Of a stretch of 64,000 nucleotides of DNA, positions 17,165 through 27,475 are shown in pieces. Under the pieces are notes generated by a model. That model was not told where the DNA came from and searched no databases. It saw only the letters and a list, made by a program, of their open reading frames with translations. The translations under genes were made by a program, and so were the position numbers. Source of the DNA: Maritalea porphyrae (GTDB taxonomy: Bacteria; Pseudomonadota; Alphaproteobacteria; Rhizobiales; Devosiaceae); the NCBI RefSeq assembly GCF_027213965.1, contig NZ_JAPWGX010000006.1, positions 1-64,000 of the forward strand. The letters run 5' to 3'. The first letter of the stretch is position 1. The number at the start of each line of letters is the position of its first letter.

Positions 17165-18241
17165 TTAAAAATCGCGTGGTAGGTACGCGAGGCTTTTCCA
17201 ATTCTTGTAGTCCGCAGAGAAAGCTTCTTGAGACTCATAGATGGTCTTGAAGTGCTCGTCATTTGCCGCTTCTTCTTCCAACACTTCTTGCGTAATCACC
17301 TGCAACTCGCGCAGCAATTCTTCGGGCAATGTGTTGGCGGTCACGCCTTTTTCAGGGAAACCAGCAATCACGGCGCCTTGAATGGCCTCACCTTTTGAAA
17401 GGTTGCGAATTACACCAGCAGTACAAGCCATATCGATCAACGCTTTGCGATCGCTTGGCAATCCGGCCCAAAGCTCGGCGTTCACAACCAAATGGAAGGC
17501 TGTGTAAGTTTGGTGCCAACCGGGGAAATAGTTGTTTTTGATGATCTTATCAAAACCCAGCAATTGGTCGATCGCGGGCATGGAGAACTCGGTCGCATCA
17601 ATGGCACCTTTTTCCAACGCGGGGAAAATCTCACCACCGGGCAACACCGTTACAGACGCACCAAGTTTTTGCATCACTTTGCCGCCAAGACCCGCAAAGC
17701 GGATTTTCAGCCCATCAATATCTTCAAGTGATTTGATTTCATTACGGAACCAACCAGCAGTTTCGGGGCCAATAATACCGCACAAAATTGGATGCACGTC
17801 GTGCTCAGCATAAACGGCTTCAGCCAACGCCTGCCCACCACCTTCATACCACCAAGCTGTATATTCCCAAGGCTCCATGCCGAACGGACGCGCCGCAAGC
17901 AAAGGGGCAGATGGAATGCGGCCCTGATCATAACCAAGCCAAGTGTAACCGGCTTGCATTTTGCCGTCTTTCACCGCTTCAGTGATCGACAAGGGTGCCA
18001 CCAATTTGCCAGGTTCAAACACTTTGAACTGCACTTCGCCCGCTGTTGCCGCATCAAGTGCTTCAGCCACATAATTGATATTGTCGCCAAGCGCTGGCAA
18101 ATGTGTACCAAACGCCACCGGCACACGCCAACGCAGCGGCTCACCAGCTTGGGTTGGCAGAACAGCTGTTGACATTGCCAATGCAGCCAAGGCAGGTGCA
18201 GCGATTTTTTGCGCAACACTTTTGAAATTAGAACGATCCAT
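17165..18241 (-). CDS. TRAP transporter periplasmic substrate-binding protein (DctP family)
   Basis: 358 residues with a signal peptide (KIAAPALAALAMSTAVLPTQAGE). DctP features: WLGYDQGRIPSAPLLAARPFGMEPWEYTAWWYEGGGQALAEAVY and LKIRFAGLGGKVMQKLGASVTVLPGGEIFPALEKGAIDATEFSMP; the Arg in KIRFAG contacts the ligand carboxylate in this family. The EPWEY/EFSMP pattern fits the group that binds keto or hydroxy monocarboxylates. It is the first gene of the transporter operon, with AAAGGGAGG before the ATG and a sigma-54 promoter 70-85 bases upstream. Confidence 0.93.
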   Translation of the reverse strand: MDRSNFKSVAQKIAAPALAALAMSTAVLPTQAGEPLRWRVPVAFGTHLPALGDNINYVAEALDAATAGEVQFKVFEPGKLVAPLSITEAVKDGKMQAGYTWLGYDQGRIPSAPLLAARPFGMEPWEYTAWWYEGGGQALAEAVYAEHDVHPILCGIIGPETAGWFRNEIKSLEDIDGLKIRFAGLGGKVMQKLGASVTVLPGGEIFPALEKGAIDATEFSMPAIDQLLGFDKIIKNNYFPGWHQTYTAFHLVVNAELWAGLPSDRKALIDMACTAGVIRNLSKGEAIQGAVIAGFPEKGVTANTLPEELLRELQVITQEVLEEEAANDEHFKTIYESQEAFSADYKNWKSLAYLPRDF

Positions 18242-18310
18242 TTATTCCTCCCTTTAATGGAAATGACCGCACGCTGTTAAATTTCGCGTGCGCGATCCAC
18301 ACCATTTCAT

Positions 18311-18328
18311 TGCAATGGCCGTGCCAAC
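18311..18328 (-). promoter_or_regulatory. Sigma-54 (-24/-12) promoter of the TRAP/bdhA operon
   Basis: Reading on the minus strand, TTGGCACGGCCATTGCA contains TGGCAC-N5-TTGC, a full consensus -24/-12 element. It lies 70-85 bases upstream of the binding-protein start, directly downstream of a sigma-54 activator gene on the same strand. Together these are strong support for sigma-54-dependent control of the transporter. Confidence 0.85.
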
Positions 18329-18404
18329 AATTCCGAAAAGGGATTAGTGTAATTATTTCAGCAAGTTATACCAATGATGGGACAAGGTTATGTCGCTTGA
18401 AAAA

Positions 18405-18419
18405 TGTGTTGTTCTCACA
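18405..18419. promoter_or_regulatory. Possible activator binding site upstream of the sigma-54 promoter
   Basis: TGTG-N7-CACA, an interrupted inverted repeat about 80 bases upstream of the -24 element, at the distance expected for an enhancer site. It is short and could be chance. A second inverted repeat, AAACATA-CAAT-TATGTTT, at 18482-18499, adjoins the regulator's stop and could be another site or a weak terminator. Confidence 0.3.
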
Positions 18420-18503
18420 CAAAATGGATAAAAACTAGGCTCAACTATTTGAAATGAATGAGAAAACGCGCATCGTCTGAAAAACATACAATTATGTTTG
18501 ACT

Positions 18504-19916
18504 TTACGACAAATCATAGAGTTTGAGCTTATCGTAAAGCTGAGAACGCGAAATGCCCAACCGCTTGGCGGCCTTGCCCTTGTGCCCAGCGCATATGCGC
18601 AACGCATCTCCTATTGCCCGCCGCTCAAGCTGTGCAATTTGCAATGGTAGATTATCCGCTGCGTCCATGCCCGGCTCTTGATAAGGTGCTTTGCTCGGCG
18701 ACGAAACATCATCAGCGGGCAGTATTTCCTCAAATGCGTCAGCCCCCAGAACCTGGGCTTTGGACAAAACACAAGCCCGCTCGATCGCATTGCGCAATTC
18801 GCGCACGTTGCCCGGCCAATCATAGCGCATCAGATGTTGCACCCCACTGTCCGCCATCAGGCGCAATGGCTCACTGGCGCGCTGCGCAAATTCTTCAAGG
18901 AAATAGTCGCACAACACCGGCACATCTTCGATGCGTTGTCGCAAAGGCGGAATATCAATCTTGAGCACATTCAACCGATAATAAAAATCTCGCCGGAAGG
19001 TGCCCTTTTTCACCATGCTCTCTAGATCAAGCGAAGTCGCAGCCACAATGCGCACATCAACGGGCTGGATGATGTTTGATCCAACAGGTTCAAATTCTTT
19101 TTCTTCCAGAACGCGCAACAGTTTGGCCTGCAAGGCCAAGGGCATGTCCCCCACTTCATCCAAAAATAGGGTGCCATGCCGCGCTAATGCCAATTTGCCT
19201 TCTGGTTGACGATCACTGGCCCCAGTGTAAGCTCCCGGCGCCACCCCAAAAAACTCAGCCTCCAGCAAAGCCTCAGGAATTGCTGCCACATTAAGCGCCA
19301 CAAATGGGCCAGAGCGCCGAGCCGACGCATTGTGAATGGCATGGGCAAACAGCTCCTTGCCGGTGCCCGTTTCCCCCCGCAAAAGCACCGGGCTATCATG
19401 TTGCGCCACCGCGCGGGTTTGCTCTTTCACCTTATCGATTTTTGGCGACCGATTGATAATGCTCGCAACGCTATATTTGGCTTGGCGGGCTTGAGCCAAT
19501 TTTTGCTCAGCTAAACTCAAGCGTTTGCCCAAGATTTCAAACTTCTTCATCAACGGAGCCAAGGGACCAACTTTGTCGAACAGCACGAATCCAATGGCAC
19601 CCGCAACAACGCCCGCGCTGTCTTTTAATGGAAACCGACTGACCACAAATTGTTGATCATCAAAATTCATAATGTCGATTAAAATCGAGTTTCCTGTGCG
19701 CACCACTTCCTTTAATCGGCTCTCAGGAATAAGCTCTTCAATATCGCGCCCGCGCGGATCTATCCCCTTAGGGATACCCAACATTTTATGGTAATTATTG
19801 TTGATCCAAATGATATGCCCCAGCGCATCAATTGCAATGGCCCCGTCGCCCATTTCTCTTAAAAGGCTTTGCAACATTTGCGGGCTAAACGGGATATCAC
19901 CGAAATCATTTTTCAT
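18504..19916 (-). CDS. PAS-containing sigma-54-dependent transcriptional activator
   Basis: 470 residues: a PAS sensor (about 12-120), a coiled-coil linker, the AAA+ domain (about 150-390) and a Fis-type HTH (GKAAKRLGISRSQLYDKL, C-terminal). Walker A is GETGTGKE, Walker B TLFLDEVGDMP. The sigma-54 contact loop reads GAYTGA, with Tyr for the usual Phe, a change tolerated in several activators. There is no receiver domain, so it responds to a ligand or partner, not to a phosphorelay. It resembles AcoR/PrpR-like monocarboxylate regulators and very probably drives the adjacent TRAP operon through 18311-18328. Confidence 0.92.
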   Translation of the reverse strand: MKNDFGDIPFSPQMLQSLLREMGDGAIAIDALGHIIWINNNYHKMLGIPKGIDPRGRDIEELIPESRLKEVVRTGNSILIDIMNFDDQQFVVSRFPLKDSAGVVAGAIGFVLFDKVGPLAPLMKKFEILGKRLSLAEQKLAQARQAKYSVASIINRSPKIDKVKEQTRAVAQHDSPVLLRGETGTGKELFAHAIHNASARRSGPFVALNVAAIPEALLEAEFFGVAPGAYTGASDRQPEGKLALARHGTLFLDEVGDMPLALQAKLLRVLEEKEFEPVGSNIIQPVDVRIVAATSLDLESMVKKGTFRRDFYYRLNVLKIDIPPLRQRIEDVPVLCDYFLEEFAQRASEPLRLMADSGVQHLMRYDWPGNVRELRNAIERACVLSKAQVLGADAFEEILPADDVSSPSKAPYQEPGMDAADNLPLQIAQLERRAIGDALRICAGHKGKAAKRLGISRSQLYDKLKLYDLS

Positions 19917-20151
19917 TTTGCAACTACAACCAGTTTTTGAGTTGATCGCATTGTAGGGACACCATCAACAGGCGCAACCTGCACATTTGCCGATTTTCGC
20001 CTTTAACAATAGGTTAGGTATTAATCCGTATAAAAAAGCAATATTTAGTATTTTTCTTTGCCAGAGCTGTTTGGCGCATTCGACAATAATAGAAACAAAA
20101 ACATTTTTTTGCTCAAACTGTCATCTGGCCATTTCTGAAAATGGTGCAAGT

Positions 20152-22560
20152 ATGTTTCAATCAATTAAAGACTTAAGCCTCTCTACAAAACTACCCATTG
20201 CTTTTGCTGGCATCTCGCTCTCAGCCGTATTGATTATGGGTGGCATTAGCTTGTCCACCGCATCCTCCGCGCTGATGGACACGACTACCAACAAGCTTGA
20301 GACCATTGCAAAAAGCCGCGCCAATACCCTTGAAAACTATCTGTATGACTTGGAGGACGATCTAAGACTGTTCTCCAGCAATCCACAGACGGCAACCGCT
20401 CTGGCCGAGTTTACCGCGAACTATGCAGAGTTAGGGTCAAGCGCAAATGCCACACTAAAAAGGGCTTATATAACAGACAACAAGAACAAAGTTGGCGAAA
20501 AGCATTTACTTGATCAAGCGCCGACAAAAACATCATACGATACGACCCATGGCCAATTTCATCCTGTCTTCAGAGAGTTATTGGAGACCAAAGGCTACTA
20601 CGACATCTTTCTTTTCGACATGAATGGCGAGCTAGTATACTCCGTATTTAAGGAAGCCGACTTTGCGACGAATTTTTCCAATAGCGGCGACGAGTGGAAG
20701 AATACAGATTTGGGCAAGGCTTTTAGAGCTGCGCTAAAGCAAGCACCCAACACAATCAACTTCTTTGACTTCAAACCCTACTCCCCAAGCTTTGATGCGC
20801 CTGCGGCCTTTATGTCTTCACCGGTTTACATGGACGAAAAACAAATCGGGGTTGCAGCAATGCAAATGCCTATAGGGCGCATTAACCACATTATGAATGA
20901 GAAAACAGGTCTTGGCGAAACCGGTGAAACCATAATTGTTGGTGAAGATTATCTGCTTAGAAATAACAGCAGCTTTACACCCGAAAATGATATTCTAACT
21001 ACTTCAAACGAAAGCGAATCCGCCAAAGCGGGTCTTGCTGGAAACACTTTTGTCGGCGACTGGAAAAACCAACTGGGCGTGGACACCCGGGTAGCGGCAA
21101 CGCCGATCGAGTTTGGCACCACCAAGTGGGCCGTTATTGCCATGCAAGGCACACAAGAGGCAAGCATGGGCATTGTCGCCTTACGCAACTTCATGTTGAT
21201 GTCCGGACTAATCCTAATGCTCATTACAACAGGGCTAGCCATTGCAATATCGCGCTCAATCACCAATCCAATTGCCAGACTTACGACAGCTATGCGCTCT
21301 CTTGCGCGAAACGAATTAGAGACAGAGGTCCCACAAACTGATCGTGCAGACGAAATTGGCAAAATGGCAAATGCTGTTCTGGTGTTTAAGGACAATGCAA
21401 TCAAAATGGAGGCCAACGCTGCCCAGGAGGTTGAAGCTGAAAATTTGCGCAAGCTTGAACGAGCGTCAATGATGCAAGAACTACAAGCCGCCTTTGGTAA
21501 TGTTGTCAGTGCGGCAAGCGCAGGTATTTTCGATAAGCGGGTCAGCGCAGAATTCCCCGATGAGGAACTCAACCATCTCGCACAGGGCGTAAACGACCTT
21601 GTTGCTACAGTTGACCGAGGCTTGAACGAAACGGGCGAAGTTCTTGCAGCGCTTTCAAAAGCAGACCTTTCAAAGCGGGTTACAGGACAATATGAAGGCG
21701 CATTTCATAAACTGAAATCCAACACCAATGACGTTGCTGAAAAACTTTGTGAAATTGTTGGCCAATTGCGCGTAACTTCGCGGGGTCTAAAAGCTGCGAC
21801 ATCCGAAATCCTAACCGGGTCCAATGATCTCGCTGATCGCACAACCCGCCAAGCTTCCGCAATCGAACAAACCTCCGCGGCGATGGAACAGCTCTCAACG
21901 GCGGTGGACGAAAACGCCCGCCGCTCCGAGGATGCAAAACAAAAAACTGCGCTGACCGCCACAATTGCGACAAGCAGCGGCCAGGTCATGGAAAACGCAA
22001 CCAACGCAATGGAACGCATCGCCTCTTCATCGGCCAAAATTTCAAATATTATCGGCATGATCGATGACATTGCTTTCCAAACCAATTTGCTGGCGTTAAA
22101 CGCCTCCGTCGAGGCTGCCCGGGCAGGCGAAGCAGGCAAAGGCTTTGCCGTTGTTGCGGTTGAAGTGCGTCGGCTGGCACAGTCCGCAGCTGAAGCGTCG
22201 TCAGACGTTAAAGCACTGATTGAACAGAGTTCATCAGAGGTAGACAATGGAACACAACTCGTTGCCGACGCATCTAAAAAAATAGAAGAAATGCTAGCGG
22301 CGGTGCAAGAAAACCGTGACTTGGTCGTGGAGATTTCAATAGCAAGCCGAAGCCAAGCCTCTTCAATTGACGAGGTCTCTTCAGCGATCCGGCAAATGGA
22401 TGAAATGACCCAACACAATGCCGCACTGGTGGAAGAAACCAACACGGCAATCGAACAAACTGAAGAGCAAGCAATCGCTCTTGATCAAATAGTTGAGATT
22501 TTCATTTTAGAAGAACAGCACACAAGTCCAGATGCAGTTGATATCAAGCTGGCGAGCTAA
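20152..22560 (+). CDS. Methyl-accepting chemotaxis protein
   Basis: 802 residues from the ATG at 20152; the frame is open to 19987 but that part looks non-coding. Layout: TM1 (about 13-35), a periplasmic Cache-like sensor with [29 protein letters not shown]2 (about 344-368), HAMP ([33 protein letters not shown]), a second HAMP-like stretch, then the signalling domain with the conserved tip [30 protein letters not shown] (about 637-665). No C-terminal NWETF-type tether for CheR. The ligand is unknown. No chemotaxis or flagellar genes are nearby. Confidence 0.93.
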   Translation: MFQSIKDLSLSTKLPIAFAGISLSAVLIMGGISLSTASSALMDTTTNKLETIAKSRANTLENYLYDLEDDLRLFSSNPQTATALAEFTANYAELGSSANATLKRAYITDNKNKVGEKHLLDQAPTKTSYDTTHGQFHPVFRELLETKGYYDIFLFDMNGELVYSVFKEADFATNFSNSGDEWKNTDLGKAFRAALKQAPNTINFFDFKPYSPSFDAPAAFMSSPVYMDEKQIGVAAMQMPIGRINHIMNEKTGLGETGETIIVGEDYLLRNNSSFTPENDILTTSNESESAKAGLAGNTFVGDWKNQLGVDTRVAATPIEFGTTKWAVIAMQGTQEASMGIVALRNFMLMSGLILMLITTGLAIAISRSITNPIARLTTAMRSLARNELETEVPQTDRADEIGKMANAVLVFKDNAIKMEANAAQEVEAENLRKLERASMMQELQAAFGNVVSAASAGIFDKRVSAEFPDEELNHLAQGVNDLVATVDRGLNETGEVLAALSKADLSKRVTGQYEGAFHKLKSNTNDVAEKLCEIVGQLRVTSRGLKAATSEILTGSNDLADRTTRQASAIEQTSAAMEQLSTAVDENARRSEDAKQKTALTATIATSSGQVMENATNAMERIASSSAKISNIIGMIDDIAFQTNLLALNASVEAARAGEAGKGFAVVAVEVRRLAQSAAEASSDVKALIEQSSSEVDNGTQLVADASKKIEEMLAAVQENRDLVVEISIASRSQASSIDEVSSAIRQMDEMTQHNAALVEETNTAIEQTEEQAIALDQIVEIFILEEQHTSPDAVDIKLAS

Positions 22561-22626
22561 GCCACCTTTCAATAATCCGATGGGCCCCGATCAAATGCAC
22601 AGGGCTCCGCTCAAACGCAAACGCCT

Positions 22627-25089
22627 CTAACTCCCCCGTGGCTTCGCGCGCGAGGTCGCTTTTGCTGCGGCAGGATTATCCGGCCAGAAATGACGCGGGT
22701 ATCGCCCTTTTAGATCTTTGGCCACATCGGCCCATGAGCCCTGCCAAAATCCGGGCAAATCTTGGGTCATCTGTATAGGGCGGTGCGCGGGCGACAACAG
22801 TATGACCAACAATCGAATTTTACCCTCAGCAACGCTTGGATGCTTGGAAAGACCAAATAATTCTTGCACCCGCACCTCAATCGCAGGGGCGGTTTCGTGC
22901 GCGTAGTTGATCGCAATGCGAGACCCCGTGGGCACCTCAAAATGAGTGGGCAACAACTCATCCATCTGGTTTCTCATGCCCCACGGCAACAAAGCCAACA
23001 ACGCACTGTCCAAAACTTGCGGGGAGATTTTGGCAATGGCTGTTTCCCCAAAAAGGTATGGCTGCAACCAGCTTGCAACATCTTTTTGCAAAGCCAAGTC
23101 ACTAAGATCGGGCCAAGGCGCACCAAGCGTTTGATGCAAATAATTCGCTCGCGCTCGAATGGCCAATTGTGACTTTGTCCATGGCAAAACATTTAGCCCC
23201 AACGCCTTTATCGCCGTGCAAAGAACGGCTGCTGCAGCATCTTGATCTTCAATTTTGGCAGGCGCTTCGGCCAACACAACCTGCTTGAGCGCCCGCACAC
23301 GGCGCGCGCGAACGCTGCGGGATTGAGTGTCAAACTCTAAGCGGGTTTCTTCAACTATATGAGCCGAAAAACTCTCTTCAATCTCTACAAGATCAATTCC
23401 TGCAGCCGCGCGAATGCGCCCATTTGCAGCTTGTCCGGTAATATCAGTGACCACCAAAAACTTTTGCTGCGCGAGCGGGTTAGTTGCAGGCAATGAAGCT
23501 GCGCGCCCATTTGCTAGCCGAAAACGTCCGGGGCGACCAGCGGCCTGCGCGATGCGATCCGGATAAGCATAAGCGATCAATTGTCCAACGCTCGTTTCAC
23601 GCGTTTGCTTGCCGCCTTCGCCAACCTCTTTCGCCCATCGCTTTGACAAAGACTTCGCGTCCGTCGCCCGGGGGCTCCGATCTGACAAAAAAATGCGCAA
23701 ACGCTCTTCGATATCAATCGCATCGCCACCAAGTCCATGTTCCGAAACAAGCGCTGCAATGTCAGCGGCCAGCTGGGCGTTGCCACAGGTTTTGCCTTGA
23801 TGCACCATATGCGCAAGGCGCGGGTGGAGGGGCAACCCCACCAAAGCACGGCCATGATCAGTGATCTGTCCACGCTCGTCCAGCGCATCCAAATCCTTTA
23901 GCAGCGCAACAGCTTCTGCCCATGCAGGCGCAGGCGGCTGATCAACAAATTGCATTTGATTTGGGTCGGTGACGCCCCAACTAGCAAGATTGAGCACCAA
24001 ACCAGTTAAGTCGGCGGCCAAAATTTCTGGCGTATCAAATGCGGCTTGTGCTGCATTTTGGCCTTTGCTCCAAAGGCGATAACAAACGCCGTCTTGGGTT
24101 CGTCCGGCCCGCCCTTGCCTTTGGGTGGCAGCCGCTTGCGAAATCGTGCGGGTCTCAAGCCGTGTTAAAGCGGTCGCTGGCTCATAAACCGGCACCCGCG
24201 CCAAGCCGCTATCAACAACAATGCGAATACCTTCAATGGTCAAAGAAGTTTGCGCAATTGATGTCGCAATTACAATTTTACGTCGCCCCTCAACGGCGGG
24301 TGCGATCGCCCGATCTTGCTGCTCAGGTGTTAATCGTCCATAGAGCGGCGCAATGTCTATAGTGTCAGAGACCGCTGAAGAAAGCCGCTCAGCAACCCGG
24401 CGAATTTCGGCTTGGCCGGGCAAAAACACCAAGATCGAGCCATGCTCTTCTTGTAGTGCGTTCAACACCGTTAACACCACATGGTCTTCAACAAACACAT
24501 TTGGCTTTGGCGGCACATAGTGCGTTTCAACAGGGAATGCGCGCCCCTCGCTGACAATAAGCGGTGCATCTGCCAACAGCTTAGACATTTGCGCGCTATC
24601 AAGTGTTGCCGACATAATGAGAATGCGCAATTTAGGTCGCAAGATGGCAGTATCTAGCGCCAAAGCCAGTCCAAGATCGCCGTCAAGGCTGCGTTCATGG
24701 AACTCATCAAAAATCACCGCCGCAACTCCATTGAGTTCGGGGTCATCAAGGATCATGCGGGTAAAAACCCCTTCGGTGACCACTTCTATGCGCGTCTTTG
24801 CACTCACGCGCGTATCTAGCCGCACGCGGTAGCCAACAGTTTCGCCAACTTTTTCGCCCAGCGATTGCGCCATACGATGCGCTGCGGCTCTAGCGGCAAT
24901 TCGTCGAGGTTCGAGCATTATGATACGCCCATCGTTGCGCCATTCAGCATCGAGCAAAGCAAGCGGCACACGCGTGGTTTTACCAGCACCTGGCGCTGCA
25001 ACCAAAATAGCGAAAGCCTGCTCATTCAACGTTGTGGAAAGTTGGTCCAGCACATCATCGATGGGCAGGGAGGAGAGAACCTTTTTCAT
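22627..25089 (-). CDS. hrpB: ATP-dependent RNA helicase HrpB
   Basis: 820 residues, the usual length for HrpB. A DEAH-like helicase: Walker A AAPGAGKTT (31-39), DEFHER (128-133) in place of DEAH, SAT (motif III), then helicase C with TSIAQTSLTIEGIRIVVDSGLAR and QRQGRAGRTQDGVCYRLW. The C-terminal HrpB-specific domain ends with PSVAEGKIRLLVILLSPAHRPIQMTQDLPGFWQGSWADVAKDLKGRYPRHFWPDNP, which is diagnostic. The biological role in bacteria is not well defined. A stand-alone gene. Confidence 0.95.
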   Translation of the reverse strand: MKKVLSSLPIDDVLDQLSTTLNEQAFAILVAAPGAGKTTRVPLALLDAEWRNDGRIIMLEPRRIAARAAAHRMAQSLGEKVGETVGYRVRLDTRVSAKTRIEVVTEGVFTRMILDDPELNGVAAVIFDEFHERSLDGDLGLALALDTAILRPKLRILIMSATLDSAQMSKLLADAPLIVSEGRAFPVETHYVPPKPNVFVEDHVVLTVLNALQEEHGSILVFLPGQAEIRRVAERLSSAVSDTIDIAPLYGRLTPEQQDRAIAPAVEGRRKIVIATSIAQTSLTIEGIRIVVDSGLARVPVYEPATALTRLETRTISQAAATQRQGRAGRTQDGVCYRLWSKGQNAAQAAFDTPEILAADLTGLVLNLASWGVTDPNQMQFVDQPPAPAWAEAVALLKDLDALDERGQITDHGRALVGLPLHPRLAHMVHQGKTCGNAQLAADIAALVSEHGLGGDAIDIEERLRIFLSDRSPRATDAKSLSKRWAKEVGEGGKQTRETSVGQLIAYAYPDRIAQAAGRPGRFRLANGRAASLPATNPLAQQKFLVVTDITGQAANGRIRAAAGIDLVEIEESFSAHIVEETRLEFDTQSRSVRARRVRALKQVVLAEAPAKIEDQDAAAAVLCTAIKALGLNVLPWTKSQLAIRARANYLHQTLGAPWPDLSDLALQKDVASWLQPYLFGETAIAKISPQVLDSALLALLPWGMRNQMDELLPTHFEVPTGSRIAINYAHETAPAIEVRVQELFGLSKHPSVAEGKIRLLVILLSPAHRPIQMTQDLPGFWQGSWADVAKDLKGRYPRHFWPDNPAAAKATSRAKPRGS

Positions 25090-25172
25090 TCACTCTTCAT
25101 ATTGGAAATCGTGCGCGCTGCAAAGCAAAGTTGGCGCCCCAATCAAAACAACTTAGAGATGGGAGTTCTTAC

Positions 25173-26033
25173 TCAAAACTTTTCCATTTCCTCTTGGACC
25201 GACATATAGGCGCCGCCTTCAACGACAACATAAATGTCATTAATTACCGCCCGTCCATTCTGTTCCAATATTTCAAAGCGCACTTCTGAATAGGCTTGAT
25301 TTTGTTCTGAATTATCCCAACAGGCTTTGGATTGGAACGTCGCCATCACGATCGTGGTTTGCCCACTCTTTGGAAAAGTCTTAAGCGACAGGTTCTCAAG
25401 GGGGCACCCATCTTGGGCTTGGATAATTACATCGTAATCAAAAACGACAGAGTACCCCTTGGCCGCCATCGAAGCCGCCGCTTTTTTATATTTTTCAACA
25501 AAGCCAGCGCTATATAGACGATCAATTCGATCGTTCGAAAAATATGACTCCGAGGACTGACCGCTTAAGTGCGCGTTGGCGAGGTCCAAAATTTCGCGCG
25601 CCGGACTAGTCACATCCAAACTGGATTTTTCCTGCACAACAGCTGGTTCAACAATTTCACCGGTAAGTGGGTTTGTGTTCAGCACATCTGCTCGTTCTGT
25701 GGTCATTTTGATTATGCAAGACAATTCCGCCAAGCTGCGCATCGTGCCTTCGCTAACGATTTTAGACAGGCGAACACACTCTTTATCTCTAAAGGTGTCC
25801 CATGCTGTTTGCGTTTCAAAAAGCAACGTCTGATCATCTTCACTCAACCCAACAAGCGCATTTTGATAAGCAGCCCGAATTTTTTCAATCGCACTAACTT
25901 TAGCGGCCGTTTGGCAAACCTGCATTTCTGAAGTTGTTTTGGATGCATCACAGTTTACTGCAACACTGGGAGAAGCACTTCCCAAGACCAATATGACAAA
26001 CCCAACCAAGGCGGCACAAACATTTCGAAACAT
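25173..26033 (-). CDS. Exported protein with LprI-like (DUF1311) domain
   Basis: 286 residues with a signal peptide ending near SPSVAVNC. An N-terminal DUF1311/LprI-like domain (about residues 26-105): NCDASKTTSEMQVCQTAAKVSAIEKIRAAYQNALVGL...QTAWDTFRDKECVRL, the Cys/Trp pattern of the family, named after a mycobacterial lysozyme inhibitor. The C-terminal half (from about 140) is not recognised and looks like a small secreted beta-sheet domain. I start at 26033 (ATG after AGGAAATTT), one codon after a TTG. A second DUF1311 gene lies at 33473. Confidence 0.75.
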   Translation of the reverse strand: MFRNVCAALVGFVILVLGSASPSVAVNCDASKTTSEMQVCQTAAKVSAIEKIRAAYQNALVGLSEDDQTLLFETQTAWDTFRDKECVRLSKIVSEGTMRSLAELSCIIKMTTERADVLNTNPLTGEIVEPAVVQEKSSLDVTSPAREILDLANAHLSGQSSESYFSNDRIDRLYSAGFVEKYKKAAASMAAKGYSVVFDYDVIIQAQDGCPLENLSLKTFPKSGQTTIVMATFQSKACWDNSEQNQAYSEVRFEILEQNGRAVINDIYVVVEGGAYMSVQEEMEKF

Positions 26034-26131
26034 CAAATTTCCTCACCTGTTCAACAACCAAAATAGATTGCTGCCTGACATGAGCATTTTGCTGAAAGAA
26101 TAGCAACGAACTGGAAGATTTATGGAATTTT

Positions 26132-26208
<77 letters not shown>

Positions 26209-26216
26209 CCAAAAAT

Positions 26217-26276
26217 AAGACAGATACTGTCTTGAAGAAAACGACGATGTCGTTTTTGTGCCCGGTGATTACCGGG
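26217..26276 (-). other. Three consecutive hairpins in the initiator tRNA leader
   Basis: CCCGGT-gatt-ACCGGG (26261-26276), AAAACGAC-gat-GTCGTTTT (26238-26256) and AAGACAG-ata-CTGTCTT (26217-26233), all perfect. On the transcript the last is followed by ATTTTT, then the tRNA after a few bases, so it looks like a weak intrinsic terminator or a processing signal placed directly before the tRNA. Confidence 0.6.
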
Positions 26277-26285
26277 TGCAGCGCC

Positions 26286-26314
26286 TATATAGGGTGCTTT
26301 GATCTGAATGTGAA
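26286..26314 (-). promoter_or_regulatory. Promoter of the initiator tRNA
   Basis: On the minus strand TTCACA (-35, 26309-26314), 17 bases, TATATA (-10, 26286-26291), about 80 bases upstream of the mature tRNA. The -35 is imperfect. Confidence 0.5.
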
Positions 26315-26431
26315 CCCTTAATGACATAAAACTGAAAAAAACTTTTTCGGCCAGTTCGAGCCGGTCCAATCTTGTGTCTTAGGGGGGCTTTGGGCTAGGT
26401 TGTGCGTCCTCACCAAATTGCGAGACATCAG

Positions 26432-27472
26432 ATGAAATTCAACAAACTTGGCCGCACTGAATTAAAGGTCTCTGAGATATGCTTGGGCACCATGACTTGG
26501 GGCCGACAAAACACTGAACAAGAAGCCCATCAACAAATGGACTACGCACTGGATCGGGAAATCAACTTCTTTGATACAGCCGAACTCTATGCTGTACCCA
26601 CCATCCCAGAAAGCTACGGACTTACCGAACAATATATCGGCACCTGGTTCAAAAATTCGGGAAACCGCGACAAAGTCATTTTAGCCACAAAGATTGCTGG
26701 CGAAGGCGTGCCCTGGATTCGCGATGGCAGCCCGATCAACGCAAGCTCCATTCGTAAAGCGGTGGAAGATAGCCTGAAACGGCTGCAAACCGACTATATT
26801 GATCTGTACCAATTGCATTGGCCAAACCGCGGCCATTATCATTTCAGCAATGCCCATGATTTTGACCCGTTTTCGCAAGACACCCAAGCCGAGCTTTCCA
26901 ACATGCTTGAGGTGCTTGAAACCTTAGATGCATTGGTGCGCGACGGAAAAATCCGCCATATTGGCCTATCCAATGAGTCTGCGTGGGGCACCATGCAATA
27001 TTTGCGTTTGTCCGAACAAAATGATCTGCCCCGTGTGGCGTCAATTCAAAACGAATATGGTTTGCTACGCCGCTATTTTGATCACGATTTGGCAGAGGTC
27101 AGCCATCACGAAAATGTCGGCTTGCTTGCCTATTCGGCGTTGGCAGCGGGCGCCTTGTCGGGCAAATATTTGGATGGGCAAATCCCTAAAGGCACACGGG
27201 GCGAATTATCGGTGGGTGCAACCTACCGCAACTCTCCCCAATCTGAACCCGCCATCCGTGCCTATATGGCATTGGCAAAAGAACACGGTTTGGACGTTTG
27301 CCAAATGGGCTTAAAGTTTGCCCTTGATCGCCCGTTCATGACCTCCGTTATTATTGGTGCCACCAATATGGAACAATTGAAAACCGATATCGACGCCAAA
27401 GACATTGTGCTCAGTGAGGACGTGCTAGAGGGCATCAAACAAATCTATGTGCAATATCCGCGCCCGATTTAG
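26432..27472 (+). CDS. tas: Tas-like NADP(H)-dependent aldo/keto reductase
   Basis: 346 residues, the length of E. coli Tas. Seen: LGRTELKVSEICLGTMTWGRQNTEQEAHQQMDYALDREINFFDTAELY (the Asp-Ala-Glu-x-Tyr active-site region with catalytic Tyr), TKIAG (Lys), and the cofactor-binding VIIGATNMEQLKTDI near the C-terminus. It probably reduces aldehydes or ketones; the natural substrate is not known. The start at 26432 is preferred to upstream codons because of alignment with the family. Convergent with the hydrolase gene, three bases between stops. Confidence 0.9.
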   Translation: MKFNKLGRTELKVSEICLGTMTWGRQNTEQEAHQQMDYALDREINFFDTAELYAVPTIPESYGLTEQYIGTWFKNSGNRDKVILATKIAGEGVPWIRDGSPINASSIRKAVEDSLKRLQTDYIDLYQLHWPNRGHYHFSNAHDFDPFSQDTQAELSNMLEVLETLDALVRDGKIRHIGLSNESAWGTMQYLRLSEQNDLPRVASIQNEYGLLRRYFDHDLAEVSHHENVGLLAYSALAAGALSGKYLDGQIPKGTRGELSVGATYRNSPQSEPAIRAYMALAKEHGLDVCQMGLKFALDRPFMTSVIIGATNMEQLKTDIDAKDIVLSEDVLEGIKQIYVQYPRPI

Positions 27473-27475
27473 CCC

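Noticed and set aside
21705-22445. 246-codon minus-strand frame opposite the chemoreceptor
   Set aside because: It mirrors the repetitive Ala/Ser-rich codons of the signalling domain and has no independent support.
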